64,000 bases of DNA from Phytophthora vignae f. sp. vignae (GCA_016169955.1 JABJUM010000007.1:1798001-1862000); one strand, 5' to 3'. Positions 31,221 through 42,002 are shown, counted from the first letter of the stretch. Program-made: numbers and translations. The notes: generated from the letters alone by a model not told the origin.

Positions 31221-33431
31221 ATGGAGCCATGGCATCAGCTTTCTATACAAAGCTCAGAGGATAACTACGAGGACTTTCGTAGTGAATCGATGTGCTGTTC
31301 CGCTGTGTTTCTCAAGCGCGATTTTGATGACTGTCGTGTGTGTGGTGGTCGGCATACAATGACAGAGCGCCGACTGGAGTGTACAAGCAAAACGTGTACT
31401 CGTCTCGGGAAGTGCCAGGTTATCTGGAAAGTATTCACTTGCACTGCTCGAGACTCGTGGACTGTATGGGTGAATGAGCACGGTCACAGGCGTGGTGTTC
31501 TGCCTTGTGATTCAGCTCACCCAGCGCGTATTACGTCCGCCATGAAGTTGTTCTTTGCTCAGCAAGATGAGATTGGAATTCCTCCGCGCCTCATCCTGGT
31601 GAATTGGAAGCGACAGCGAACATTGGCGTCAGGTCCGACCCGTGTACTACCGACTCTAAAACAAGTCCGCAACGCTCTCAAGCGCATTCGACGTGATCAA
31701 GGCAGTAAGAACTCTAGGAGCGCCATCCAACAGCTTATCCGTCTTCGCAGTTACCACAGTGGCATGGACGTCAACACGGCATTTGTGTTTGGAGCAAAGC
31801 TGGATCGAGAGGGATACGGCTACGTCGGTATCGGATCGGATGAAGATCCGTTTATCGTTGGTATTTCGTCATTGGCCATGATCGATGCCTGTTTGCGCTT
31901 TACAGCCAACGGGACTTACTGTCAATTTCTCGCCGATGCGACTTTCAAGGTTAGCGACATTGGGTATCCCGTAATCACGTGCGGCTTTACCGACATGTCG
32001 AGGGCGTACCAAGTGGGTGCATTCTTTGTCGTAAGCCGGAGAACAGTACACGAGTACACAGAATGCTTTCGGAGCTTTGTGGACTTAGTGCGAGAAGTCC
32101 GAGGCGCTACGCTAAGAGTTAGCGCAGTGATGGGAGATGCTGAGGATGCACAATACAGCGCTTTCGGGTCTATACCAGCATTTGCCGGTGCGAAGATGCT
32201 CATGTGCTTCTTCCACGTTTTGTACAATGTGAGAATACGCGTTCAACATCTTCCTATCAAGGACAGGATGCAAGTCATGGCGTCTATTGTAGATATGCAC
32301 TACGCGAACACAACGGAAGAATATGAGACCATCCGCGACCAAGAGCTCGTGAAATGGCGTCAAAAGGCTCAGCTCGCGTCGTTTGCCGACTATTTTGACG
32401 CCCAATGGCTCAAAGGCCGGTATTCACAATGGCAATCGTACCACACGCCACGTGGGTTCGCCTGCACGAACAATCCCTGTGAAAACCTGAACGGAGCTTT
32501 GAAGTCGTTCCTACAAAGACGCCGCCACCACATGCGCCGGCTACTTTTAAAACTGTGCGATTTTATCGAGACTATCAACCCACTAGACCCCGTGAAGTCT
32601 GACTACAAGGCGAAGCCTACTAGTGACGTTGTCAAGGCTGCGGCGGGAATGCTCGAAGCCGGTCGTGCTCAGTTTGAGACAACCTCCGACGCTGCCCTTG
32701 TCAGGGTTTTGGTGATCCCACCAGCTGATACCGCATCCGACGAGGTCGAAGAAAATGAATTTCGTGTTGTGTTCGATGGTGGTGTACCGTCTAGTAGTCC
32801 CCGGTCCTCCCAAAATTCCTCGAGATCTAAAGCCCACAGTGTCTTTTTGCTCTTAACCTCTGGTGCGGACGCTGTGTCCGGTGTTGAGAACGCTAGAGAC
32901 GGCGATGGTGATAACTATGGTGGAGAAGATGATTCTGGTGAGGATCACTGTGCTCAAGAAGATTCCCTCGTCGAAAATGAAAATGAGCTTGATGATGAAG
33001 AAGAAGAAGATGCGGTTCGCAAACAGAAGGATCTTTACGACATGGCTACTAAATGGTCGCTGCGTCGTGCGCATGCCTTGGGCATGCCTCACAGAGGTTG
33101 GTGGATTGATCTCGATGCCAAGACGTGCGGGTGCAGGTATTATGAAAAATTTCTTGTTTGCGCTCACTTGGTTGCTGCACAGCGCAAGTACAACCTCATC
33201 GTTTCAAAGCATGACCCACTCGAAAAACTTAAGAACAGAATTAAGGCGACAGCTAAACGCAGTTGTTCTAAGCAGCCAAAGTCGAAGTCGAGTCAGAAAA
33301 AGTCAAAGGCGAAGAAGACAGGAGCTCGACCCGTCCGATCGAACGTGCAAGCTAGCCAGCAATTTGTTCCCACAGGTAGACCTCCCCGTAGTGCATCGGC
33401 CTTGACCATTCAGTACATACTACATGAATAA
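31221..33431 (+). CDS. MULE transposase with SWIM zinc finger
   Basis: 736 aa from the first ATG in frame (31221). The N-terminus has a Cys/His cluster (C-x2-C-G-x-R-H, then further Cys) that may bind the TIRs. The central MULE transposase domain (about residues 195-350) has A-D-A-T-F-K, V-M-G-D-A-E-D-A-Q and C-F-F-H-V-L-Y, matching the conserved Asp, Asp and C-x2-H blocks of the family. N-P-C-E-N-L-N follows downstream. An acidic linker precedes a SWIM motif C-G-C-R-Y-Y...C-A-H-L near residue 640. The C-terminus is Lys/Ser-rich. The frame is complete. It catalyses cut-and-paste transposition of this family in the nucleus and could mobilise the 7.95-kb derivative. Confidence 0.9.
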   Translation: MEPWHQLSIQSSEDNYEDFRSESMCCSAVFLKRDFDDCRVCGGRHTMTERRLECTSKTCTRLGKCQVIWKVFTCTARDSWTVWVNEHGHRRGVLPCDSAHPARITSAMKLFFAQQDEIGIPPRLILVNWKRQRTLASGPTRVLPTLKQVRNALKRIRRDQGSKNSRSAIQQLIRLRSYHSGMDVNTAFVFGAKLDREGYGYVGIGSDEDPFIVGISSLAMIDACLRFTANGTYCQFLADATFKVSDIGYPVITCGFTDMSRAYQVGAFFVVSRRTVHEYTECFRSFVDLVREVRGATLRVSAVMGDAEDAQYSAFGSIPAFAGAKMLMCFFHVLYNVRIRVQHLPIKDRMQVMASIVDMHYANTTEEYETIRDQELVKWRQKAQLASFADYFDAQWLKGRYSQWQSYHTPRGFACTNNPCENLNGALKSFLQRRRHHMRRLLLKLCDFIETINPLDPVKSDYKAKPTSDVVKAAAGMLEAGRAQFETTSDAALVRVLVIPPADTASDEVEENEFRVVFDGGVPSSSPRSSQNSSRSKAHSVFLLLTSGADAVSGVENARDGDGDNYGGEDDSGEDHCAQEDSLVENENELDDEEEEDAVRKQKDLYDMATKWSLRRAHALGMPHRGWWIDLDAKTCGCRYYEKFLVCAHLVAAQRKYNLIVSKHDPLEKLKNRIKATAKRSCSKQPKSKSSQKKSKAKKTGARPVRSNVQASQQFVPTGRPPRSASALTIQYILHE

Positions 33432-33536
33432 GACAATTACGTATGAAATTTATTTTCGATTATGCTGTACAGGTGTCATGTAGTCATCTTGTGCAACGAG
33501 CATGAACTCTCATCTCCTTGCGTGCCACTGAGGTGG

Positions 33537-34643
33537 TTAGACTCTCCCAAAAAATCTACTATAGGAAGTACCAAGAACTACATCGGCGGGCTGCTCAACT
33601 CCAGCCTCCGCGCAAAGCCTGTGTAGCATGCTGATGCTGTCGTCGTACTGCTTTTTCGCAAGCCGAATTCTTGCTTCTGAAAAGCTAAGATCGGGTTGCT
33701 CGTAGTCTGGATCCGGCTCGAACTGAGCGACACCTTCCATTGTTCCAAGCACGTCTTCGAGCCTGAGCGCAATTGATGCAAACACATCATCCACTGTCTT
33801 CGGGTTGTCTTTCACTCTTGCTAAAACAACGGCACTCTGTGTACTGGCGACTGCAGCCGTGATGACGCCCGCCAAACTGCCCCTGTTGTACGAAGAATGG
33901 ATACGCAGTCGCTGCTCCTTGCACAGTACTGTGTAGTAGTTGTTGCGGGCGCGTTCAGCCTTGACAATATGTTGCTGGATCGGGTGGGGTAGCGGCGCAT
34001 GCGGTACCGAAGGCGAATCTGCTCGCAACGCGAATCTATCCAAAACGGAATCGGGCGTCGGCAGCTCTGCAAACGGAGGTATACCAGATTGGTCTTGCAA
34101 GGATGCTTGTTCGGGGATTCGGACACTTTCTGGAACTGGCGACCCCAGCGCTGCCGATGGTTGTGGAGACTCCATTTCAGCAGCGGGGGGTTGTAGAGTC
34201 TGAATTTGCAACGCTACTTGAGCCGGAATTTGTTCAGTGTGTTGCGTAGTTACTTGCCGTACTGGTTGTCCAAGGTTCAGGTCCATTTGTCGAATGTTTT
34301 TAGACTCAGGATTCGTGCACTCACCACGCTTTATCTTTTTCACGCCCCTCAGGGACGGGTTCTGCTTTCGTTTCCCTCTGTAGTGCTTACGCTCGTCCAT
34401 GAAACCAGTTGTGCCATTCGGAAAGCTGGTATCCGGCGTAGTCAACATTCGACGTTGCCGCTCCTCCTTGCCAATTGCATCCCACGCGTCTCGAAGACGG
34501 GCCCCACCAGACCCACGCAAAAAAGTCGTATCACGAACGCGGCGCTCAGTTTCGGACAGGCTTTGGCGCTTGCTAGCGTAGCCACGTGCGTAGTCGTTTC
34601 CATTCGTAGCAGCAAATGCCCACACGGCGTTGTGAGCCCGCAT
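33537..34643 (-). CDS. MULE accessory gene A, unknown function
   Basis: A single open frame of 368 codons with an ATG start, convergent with the transposase and 105 bp away. No domain is recognised. Visible are an N-terminal basic region rich in Arg (residues 1-110), a Gln/Pro-rich middle (about 130-225), and a helical C-terminal third containing repeated Ala/Val and an S-E-A-R-I-R-L-A-K-K segment. It could be a DNA-binding partner of the transposase, or transposon-captured host sequence. It is intact and embedded in an apparently complete element. Confidence 0.6.
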   Translation of the reverse strand: MRAHNAVWAFAATNGNDYARGYASKRQSLSETERRVRDTTFLRGSGGARLRDAWDAIGKEERQRRMLTTPDTSFPNGTTGFMDERKHYRGKRKQNPSLRGVKKIKRGECTNPESKNIRQMDLNLGQPVRQVTTQHTEQIPAQVALQIQTLQPPAAEMESPQPSAALGSPVPESVRIPEQASLQDQSGIPPFAELPTPDSVLDRFALRADSPSVPHAPLPHPIQQHIVKAERARNNYYTVLCKEQRLRIHSSYNRGSLAGVITAAVASTQSAVVLARVKDNPKTVDDVFASIALRLEDVLGTMEGVAQFEPDPDYEQPDLSFSEARIRLAKKQYDDSISMLHRLCAEAGVEQPADVVLGTSYSRFFGRV

Positions 34644-34841
34644 CAGTGTTCGAGTGCTTAAGGTTGGTTCCGAAGAGTTGATATCTCAAAATGTGCGGGC
34701 ATGAAATTGAACCACCTACGCGGTAAGAATAATATAAGACGTAAAGACTTTAGTGATAAGACCTCAAGTCGAAAACACAAATAAAACTTCCTGTGTTTCT
34801 TACCATCAAGAAACCAACAAGCACTGTAGGCAGGTGTCACG

Positions 34842-35975
34842 TTAGGCTTGGTGTAGTGCGATGCGTCTCAAAAAGACGATGCCTACAATCCACTCCTTAT
34901 CATACTCTGCCATTGGCACTGCTATGTTGTCAGTGTCGTAAAAGAATGTATCTCCACTCGTAACGTGCATAGTAAAACAGTGCGTCACTCGAAGAGAGCT
35001 GTAGGCGGCGCACACGTACACTCCATCGGACAGATCACAATTCACCAATTGAGTGGGCGCTGACTTGCCATTTACACCTCCAAGCAAGTTCTGGTCGAAC
35101 GTGCGAATACTGATCTGGTATGCGGCCGTTCCAGTACAGCGGCCATTCAAAAACTTAATGTAGTACCGCAATTCTCCAGTAGATAAACCCTCCGTTGTCA
35201 ACGGCCGGACCCGATCTTTGCAATAACACGTAAAATCTTCAAAGCACCCTGGAGGCGCCCACACTTCGTTCCCGAGCAGCGCGACAGCGGTTTCGACCGA
35301 AAACACAGCACATGTCCCCTTTGGAGAAGCACCGATATTATGGACATGGCCATTCACACGACAAAAGTCATAAAACGACTTGTACGCCGACGTCTTCCAC
35401 ATATCAACCACTTCGCATGCCTTTTCGAAACCATCTTCAACTAGACGCTTACCAGGCAGCCACGAATCAGGCCAACGATAACCATCAGGCTCATCGCGCC
35501 ATTGGACTCGATACCAAAACTCGACGCCTTTGGGCTCCCGGTCCACTATTGCGTAAACTAAGCCGACGTCTGCAGTATCTTCCCGCTGAGCCCCAGGTCT
35601 TTCGGTTAGCTTTCCGGTTGATACCACTGCAGAAGACAAATCATGGCGCTCAAGGTGTAAATTAGACTTGACACCGCTGTTTCACAGCGTTTGAAAGACT
35701 ATACAAACAATTTGCTCACCTTCACGCGGAACTTCAGTTATACTCGCACTGTGCAGTGTACTCTGATGCTTTCGTCCCGGGATTAACGCCTTTACTATCG
35801 TGCCTGCACCACACCGAAGGCGCTTCCCCGCCCTGCTCACTTTCTTCTGCCTCTGACGCTGCGTACATGAACGCCCCTTTGTTGCACTGCGACCCGCAGA
35901 AGCCAAGCTCGGGGGTCCACGAAGGTAGTGTCGGAGAGCAGTAGGTTGTGGCTGAGTTGCTCTGCAGATGAGCAT
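34842..35975 (-). CDS. MULE accessory gene B: chromo-like segment plus possible papain-fold Cys protease-like domain
   Basis: Proposed structure: complement(join(34842..35626, 35720..35975)), 346 aa. The 93-bp intron has GTGAGC and CTGCAG boundaries, phase 1. Exon 1 is basic. Exon 2 begins with a segment resembling a chromodomain-like fold (Y-R-V-Q-W-R-D-E-P, W-P-D-S-W-L-P). Later come G-T-C-A-V-F-S and T-H-C-F-T-M-H-V followed by Y-D-T-D-N. This Cys, then His, then Asp order matches papain-type (C39/OTU-like) proteases, but family membership is not established. MULEs in other eukaryotes are known to carry protease genes. Part of this gene, including its intron 3' end, sits inverted inside the 7.95-kb derivative. 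Confidence 0.55.
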
Positions 35976-36410
35976 GTTCGTGCCTTGGAGATCTCGGACT
36001 CTGGTGCTGTAATGCTAAGTGCTTGTTGAAAAGGGCACGTTTGTTGATGCATTTTGACTTTGAGAAAGAATTTTCCAGGAGTTGAATGATCTACGATGCA
36101 AACTGACATCAAACTGAAAGAATCCTTGATAAACCTGTACGTGTACGACTGTATGACTCAAGGAGGAATTCATTCGCTTGGCGGAATTGCATGACACGGT
36201 GTGATTACATGTACATGATTACAAAGACATCTGTCTATTGTACTGCTTTTGCGTGTATGTTCTGGACTCCCCCTCTGTATATTTTGGCAAAACCTGTGTA
36301 TGGTCGGGACCATTCGACTATCAAACAGCGTTTAATTAACGATGAGTACGCTGTGCTGGGCTTTATTCGCAGTTCGAAGAACTGTCGTTAGGCGGCCCAG
36401 GCGAGTTTGT

Positions 36411-36540
36411 CATCGAGTGACATTCTCGCGACATCCACCGCCTCGGCGATGCAGGCCAGTGTCTCATCAAACGACGTTCTCGCGACATCCACCACATGTA
36501 TCATCGAGCGACATTCTCGCGACAACCACCGCCTCGGCGG
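36411..36540. repeat. Three degenerate tandem repeats
   Basis: Units begin at 36411, 36465 and 36502 and share the core CATCGAGYGACATTCTCGCG followed by ACATCCACC and, in two units, GCCTCGGCGG-like ends. Unit lengths are 54, 37 and 39 bp. The repeat lies between the MULE and pseudogene 12; no function is evident. Confidence 0.7.
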
Positions 36541-36967
36541 CACATTCGCCTGACCCGACTTTGCAGTTTCGAAGGAGCGGTGTATCATTTGAAGTATCAT
36601 ACCAGGGCAGATGCTGCGGCTGCGAGGCAGGCGCAGGAGATGCTAACCGATATGCAGTAAAAGAGATTCCTAACCCAGATATAATAAATAATGCTATTTA
36701 AAAAAAAATGCTGTTATCCTAGTCTTTCCGGTAGAGTCCTGGTTGCGTGTCAAGCAAACACAATATTTGTTTGAAAGTATGATGCAGATGAGCTCAAAAT
36801 GCGAACGGTATAATTTTGGCTGTTGTGTCCTTGTTGTCGGAAGTCCAATGCAATAATCTTGCTGCTCCCGAGAACTGCGAACCCCCCGGACAACCAGTCC
36901 GGGTACCCCCAATAGTTGTAGCGCAACAAAACGGTTGTCGTTACATTCGGGACCTCGCGAAGATAGT
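36541..36967. other. Intergenic, nothing recognised
   Basis: About 430 bp between the tandem repeats and the stop codon of pseudogene 12. Only short unsupported open frames and an A-rich run near 36700 are present. Confidence 0.4.
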
Positions 36968-38067
36968 TCAGCAGTCCACAACCGTTGCGTGCATCGCCGT
37001 CGAGAGCATGGCGCCGGCAACTTTGTCGACACTACTGAGAATGCGCTCCACTGCGAAGGGCGGTACGTAGATGTCCGATTTCCGGTCCGAAAATTCCGGA
37101 TGCGCAGACTCCACCACTGACTCAGCACGACGAAAGTTGGCTTCGATCTGCACCACGTGCTCGATCAAAGTGTTAAGCCGAGGCTGCGCCACTGGGCTGT
37201 TGGGCTTGGCGTCGTCGTTTTCGCGCACTGTGATGTCCCCAACAGCTTCGGAGATGCTGATCTCAATGTTGTACACGTAGGTCTGCAGCGCGTCGAAGTG
37301 GCCTTGACGCTGTGAGCTTCGGGCAATCGGGTGATTTCAAAGTGCATCGACACCACGTCCCCATTGGAGGCGATGAATCGTTTCCGGTCGCAAAAGTCTG
37401 TCGTTGAAAGGAAGTGCCGTCGCTGGAGCATGAACATGAACAAGCGAGCGAGCTCGAGTCGGTCCCGCTTCATCCTCAGCAGCGAAACCTCTCGTTCATA
37501 GGGATTTCTTCCCAGGTGTGTGGGCAGGTCGAACGGACCCGTCACTTTCTCGCGCTGGAGTTGAAATACAGTAACAAGTAAATAAAACCAGTTAGTACGT
37601 CACAGCTATAGGATAGGACTTTAGTACGCATGATCATGACGTACGAAGCATTGCGAGAGCACCGAGACAGCACTGAAAAACTTGAGACGCTGAGCTCGAA
37701 GAGCAACGCAAAGGGCTTGGTTTGAGAGCTCGCGTTGGATCAGCGCCTCCTTCTTCTTCGTTCCTCCACTTGGTGGTCATGATCGGTCATTTGTCGCTTC
37801 AGGCATTGAATCTCCACGGTCAGCTCCTCGGTCTCCGTCTGCCCAGTAATATCATAAAAACGTTAGCATTGTTGCCTTCAAGCATCTGTACAAGGACGGA
37901 CACTGCCGATCCCAGAATTAACGTGTACCTTGCGCCGGGCGTACGTCCGGATCTTGGGATTCATTGGCTTGAAGCTGTGCTCACGCATCTTTGGCGTCCG
38001 TCGGGCTCTTCTTGGAGGACGGAGCAGTACCGGTAGGCTCGGCCACGGGCTCGGATGAACTGGACAT
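36968..38067 (-). pseudogene. Array pseudogene 12 (gene 5/6-like)
   Basis: All three exons of the gene 5/6 type are recognisable on minus. Exon 1 starts M-S-S-S-S-E and reaches I-R-T-Y-A-R-R-K only after a frame change near 37985. Exon 2 (E-T-E-E-L-T-V-E-I...) hits a stop after an Arg run near 37730, with the matching sequence (L-R-A-Q-R-L) continuing in another frame. Exon 3 begins R-E-K-V-T-G-P-F-D and shifts frame near 37300. D-I-T-V-R-E-N-D-D and V-A-Q are present, but the V-D-E-D/R-Q-D-V-T/R-W segment is deleted, jumping to S-D-I-Y-V-P-P-F-A-V. Splice sites at exon borders remain. One lesion or more in every exon makes this a clear pseudogene. Confidence 0.85.
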
Positions 38068-38602
38068 GGTTCATCCGAAGAACGGTATCGATGTAGGGGT
38101 TCCCGATGTCTGAGGTTGCTGCTTGGTCTGGCATATTTCTGGCATCGTTCGGTTCTACTTGCGCTCAAGGCTGCAACTTGTGAAGTGACAGTGGTGGTGG
38201 GCTGCACCTGAATCGAGCATTGTTCATATCAAAATCTTTCACGCAAAGGGCAGTGAGCATCATCAGCTCGAAAACTACAATCAAGCCTCCGATACTGCAG
38301 TGCAGGTACATGTAGTCTTCACCTTTTGGGCGTTGTATTTTGCTGCGCAATCGATCGAGGTCCTCGGTAGGGCTCGATCACGCAGCTTAAATAGTATGGT
38401 ATGGTAGCAGCTCGCTCTAAACGTCTTGCACTACCTCGTTCGGCCACGTTTCTGCTGCGGTTGAGCTCTGGGACGGGGCTGCCACAACCTCTTCGTACAC
38501 TGATAACAGTGCTGTGATGACTGGTTAGAACGCCATCACTATCGATTCGTCAAAGTGCACGAATCTTGACCGTAATGTGAGCGTACAATTCGTGGTCTCT
38601 CT
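38068..38602 (-). other. Intergenic, nothing recognised
   Basis: About 535 bp between pseudogene 12 and the 866-aa gene, holding the former promoter of the pseudogene and the 3' flank of the next gene. Short open frames show no homology that I recognise. Confidence 0.4.
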
Positions 38603-41203
38603 TCACCGTAGCGGGTCTTCTTGGAAAATCTCCGCGCGCGTGAAGATCTCCAGGAACTTTTGGTAGCATTCTTCCTCCAGCATGTTCGGGTAGCGCTTGC
38701 CGTCGAAGCGCAGCAGTACAAACAACAGAAATCCATGGCGGTCGTCAAAAGAGAGCTCCACATCGGGTAGAACGCCGCCCCAGAGGGTAGAATCGGTCTC
38801 CGTCCACTTGATCATCCGAAACCGGTTGGCCTTCCTCCCTGGCGCTGTGGCCACTTTCCGTAGAGCGAAGCTACCTTGCACGTTCCGTGCTGCCAGGAAG
38901 ATGTCGAGTTTGTCGAGCGCGATCCTGCGATTCACCTCGAACGACGCCTCACACCAGCCGAGTGAGCACCGCACAGCCCACGCTGATAATAAAGCAAGTG
39001 CTGCGGCGAAAGCTGCAAAGATCAGCAGGTTGATCGCCCACCAGAGCAGCGGGTGGTGCAGTATCGGATCTATGAGGCAGTCCATGGCCCACTTGGGGAT
39101 ATGCCCATTCCACGTGCCTCCAGTCAGTCGGTCAATCACGTCAAACACGAACATCCCGCCGACAAAGTACTGCATGGCGTTCAACGTGATGGACATGCGC
39201 GTCTGCATGGCCATCGCCTTCATCAGAGCCTGAGTGTTGAGGTTCACACGCGAGCACGCCACTTCGAGCAAGTTCGTCGCGGTGGACTCGGCGATCATCT
39301 GAAGCTGTTCGAGCTGTAGCATGGTGTTCTCCATGAGTTTGATGGAGTCGTGGCACCGCATGATGGTCTGCGCCTTGAGCTGTGGCAGTGCCAGCACTTG
39401 GAACAACCGTGAGTCCACGTCCGACTCGGGACCTCCGAACGTCCTCCTCCTGACGCTGTCGACTGCGTCGTCCCCGCTCTCGTCTAAATCATCGCGGTCC
39501 CAGGAACCGGAAGGCGCGAGCTCAACGTTTTCCAGCGAGTCCAAGAGATACTCGAGCGTCTCGGCCAGCAGAATCGTGTCTTTCGATACTGCCGAGAGTT
39601 TCTCACGCACTTGGAGGACCGTCGCGGGCTCTCGATGTACCTTGTGGATAAGCTGGCGGATTTCCTTGAGCGTCGCATCCAGCACGAATGTCCGAGCGAA
39701 GAAGTTCTTGATGAAGATGTCTCGACATACCAACCCCACATAAGCCGTGAATACATGCTCGTATCGGAACACATTGGGTCCGGAGAACAGACACCCAGCC
39801 TTCCCCACTACCAGCACATCGTCCGGAGTTAAATCGTGACTTGTGTGGATATCTCCGAGCACTTGAGCCAGCTCATTGGCATACCTTGGGTCGCTCACGT
39901 ACGCTTGCGCTGGGAGTTTGGGGTGAATCTGCTTGCTGAGGATGCAATTGTACTTGTTCCGCTGGAAGGAGTCCCCCAGGTAGAGCATCTCCAGCAGACT
40001 GAGTTGGTATCTCGAAAGCAGGTCGTTCACGAGCATGGAAGAGTCCTGATGTACGTCCACCAGCAGTCGAGAGAGGTGATCAATGGCCACGTCGTCGCCC
40101 AATCGGTCCATGATAGCCTCCACTTTGATGCCGTAGATGAGCGATCCGTCGCTATTCAGATGCATTCCAAAGTTCTCGACCTGAACGATCCCGGGCGTCT
40201 CTGGGAAGTGACTTTCAGCCTCGAAGTTCGTGAAGCGCACAAAGTCGTAGTCCAATACTCGCACTTGAGTTTGACCCACGGGAACTCGGAACTGCGCGTC
40301 AGTGGGGTTGCTATCTACACAACTGGTGAGGATTCCACCCTGACATCGATCCAGCACGCCCATGCGCTCGTTTAACGCCACGATCTGGTTAGTGCCGAAC
40401 GGAACCCACTCGCCGATAAGCGCGTACACGTCTCCCAGCGTGACGGCCTCTGACGTCTTCTTGGTGATGCTAGTGGCCCCTAACGCGCACTCCTGAGCTC
40501 TATCCGCGTTGCTTCGCTCCTGGACTTTGTAGTACCCGCCGGATCGAGAGCGCAGACATCGCGGCAGGAACGGACTCGATACATACGACACATCGTCGCT
40601 CTCCGTGATACTGCTGGGCTTGCTGTAGCCCCCGGACCGCAGGACAAAATGCTGACCATCATATCGTACAACAAGCAGCCGTCGCTCCAGCGGAGCCGGT
40701 GGGTACAGGAAGGCGTCCACGGTCTCCTGGAAGTACCGGGGCAGCAACCGCAGCGCCAATTGCCCCTTGATGGAGACCTGGTAGGCGGTAATGGGCTGGA
40801 AGTCGTCGCTCGAGAGTTTGAGTCCGTTGATGAGCCGCAAGGCCCAGAGATCGTCGATCGCCGCCTTGCCCTCTCGAGAGAAGTTGATCCAGCGTCGCAG
40901 CGTCTTGCCCTTGAAGGACAAGCGCATGGACGCCGGCGCGTAGTCAAAGTCGAAGGCGTCGCACAGGATGCCCTCGAACATGAGCACCAGCAGCGGGACG
41001 TGTCGGATCCAGCGCTCGTTCTGTCGGGTCGAGTTGGACGCCACGGCGTAGAGGCTGATGAGGTACAGCAGCTTGAACTGGTTGGCGCTCAAGATCGACG
41101 CCGCCGCGGTGGCCTCGGCCATGGCCTCATTGGTCGTCCCGGGCGGCGGCGTTGGGGTCAAGTGCCGCGGCGCCGGAGACGGCGTGGACCGGTGCAACGG
41201 CAT
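38603..41203 (-). CDS. Large protein with C-terminal coiled coil and two membrane segments, unknown function
   Basis: An intronless gene of 866 codons; first ATG at 41203, second candidate M-A-E-A-T at about residue 28. The N-terminal half looks globular. Around residue 620-665 a helical, coiled-coil-like stretch (Q-L-E-Q-L-Q-M-I-A-E...) leads into two hydrophobic segments at about 668-690 (Y-F-V-G-G-M-F-V-F-D-V-I) and about 712-742 (W-W-A-I-N-L-L-I-F-A-A-F). These are followed by a basic tail and a last domain of about 110 residues. The long helix plus two closely spaced TM helices recalls CorA-type transporters or DUF155 (RMND1-like) proteins. I see no G-M-N signature, so neither assignment is made. 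It is fully open and long, so a real gene. Confidence 0.8.
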   Translation of the reverse strand: MPLHRSTPSPAPRHLTPTPPPGTTNEAMAEATAAASILSANQFKLLYLISLYAVASNSTRQNERWIRHVPLLVLMFEGILCDAFDFDYAPASMRLSFKGKTLRRWINFSREGKAAIDDLWALRLINGLKLSSDDFQPITAYQVSIKGQLALRLLPRYFQETVDAFLYPPAPLERRLLVVRYDGQHFVLRSGGYSKPSSITESDDVSYVSSPFLPRCLRSRSGGYYKVQERSNADRAQECALGATSITKKTSEAVTLGDVYALIGEWVPFGTNQIVALNERMGVLDRCQGGILTSCVDSNPTDAQFRVPVGQTQVRVLDYDFVRFTNFEAESHFPETPGIVQVENFGMHLNSDGSLIYGIKVEAIMDRLGDDVAIDHLSRLLVDVHQDSSMLVNDLLSRYQLSLLEMLYLGDSFQRNKYNCILSKQIHPKLPAQAYVSDPRYANELAQVLGDIHTSHDLTPDDVLVVGKAGCLFSGPNVFRYEHVFTAYVGLVCRDIFIKNFFARTFVLDATLKEIRQLIHKVHREPATVLQVREKLSAVSKDTILLAETLEYLLDSLENVELAPSGSWDRDDLDESGDDAVDSVRRRTFGGPESDVDSRLFQVLALPQLKAQTIMRCHDSIKLMENTMLQLEQLQMIAESTATNLLEVACSRVNLNTQALMKAMAMQTRMSITLNAMQYFVGGMFVFDVIDRLTGGTWNGHIPKWAMDCLIDPILHHPLLWWAINLLIFAAFAAALALLSAWAVRCSLGWCEASFEVNRRIALDKLDIFLAARNVQGSFALRKVATAPGRKANRFRMIKWTETDSTLWGGVLPDVELSFDDRHGFLLFVLLRFDGKRYPNMLEEECYQKFLEIFTRAEIFQEDPLR

Positions 41204-42002
41204 CTACAGAGCCTGGCGCCCCCACTGAGCGCTTTGGTCCGGTCCTGGTGATGGCGAGCGACGGACGGAGCCTGTGGTTTCTTCCTTGTGGTGGGTCGAC
41301 GGAGGGCAAAGACGGCGGGTGCCGTGGCTCATTGGCGTCACCGTCGCGGCTGCTGGACACCCGGAGGCACTTGGCACTTGGCACTTGCACTAGGACTCCA
41401 CCCAACCCACGCACGCACACTAGACGCCTTCCTCGCAGCAATAAAGCACCTAAAAGCGCCTAAAGCCTGCCACCCCCAATTGTCTCGAAACCTCCGCGAC
41501 GTTTCCACAGTCTACGTCGTGGCGCGGTCCCAATTGGTGCTATGTCCGTCGTGCTTGCATTCCAAATCGGCGCTTGCATTCCAAATCGGGAAGCAAGATT
41601 TTCCTTCATCCGTTGCCTATTCTATCTATCTATTTATCATAGTTTTACGGATTCCATGAGCGATTTCCACTTCAGCACCTCACTTGACGACACCAGCCGC
41701 GTAATTGAAGCCACGCTGGAGCTTTGATAACAAACACGGCACAAACATAACAGGAGGTTGAAGAAAGACTTCTTTGTTTGCAAGACCAGTTGGTTGTTGA
41801 TAGATACTTGTCCATTGACTTTATACACACTCACTTAGTCTACCACGCTACTACCACAATGCTCTAATTATCCTAATGTGCCATTCCACCGCTCGGAGTC
41901 GACAGCCGACAGCAGCACTTGCCACCGGCCATCGGAGCGATGCCTTGTGATGCGTCTCCCCCTCATATTCGTTGTTGAGGGAGACACCAGCTTCACTCTG
42001 TT
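41204..42002. other. Intergenic, putative promoter of the 866-aa gene
   Basis: About 800 bp between two minus-strand genes. The part near 41203 should hold the promoter of the large gene. Open frames on both strands in 41130-41660 show no recognisable product. Confidence 0.4.

Larger units (their letters stand above)
30884..36318. mobile_element. Autonomous Mutator-like element (MULE), 5.4 kb
   Basis: It is bounded by perfect 10-bp direct repeats, TATCAAACAG, at 30874-30883 and 36319-36328. The ends are diverged inverted repeats of about 60 bp sharing motifs such as CCAAAA[CT]ATACAGAG. It carries a transposase gene (plus strand) and two genes on minus that are not transposases. The same left and right ends flank the 745-bp copy at 7952-8696, which confirms the borders independently. 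The open transposase and perfect target duplication suggest recent activity. Confidence 0.92.
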
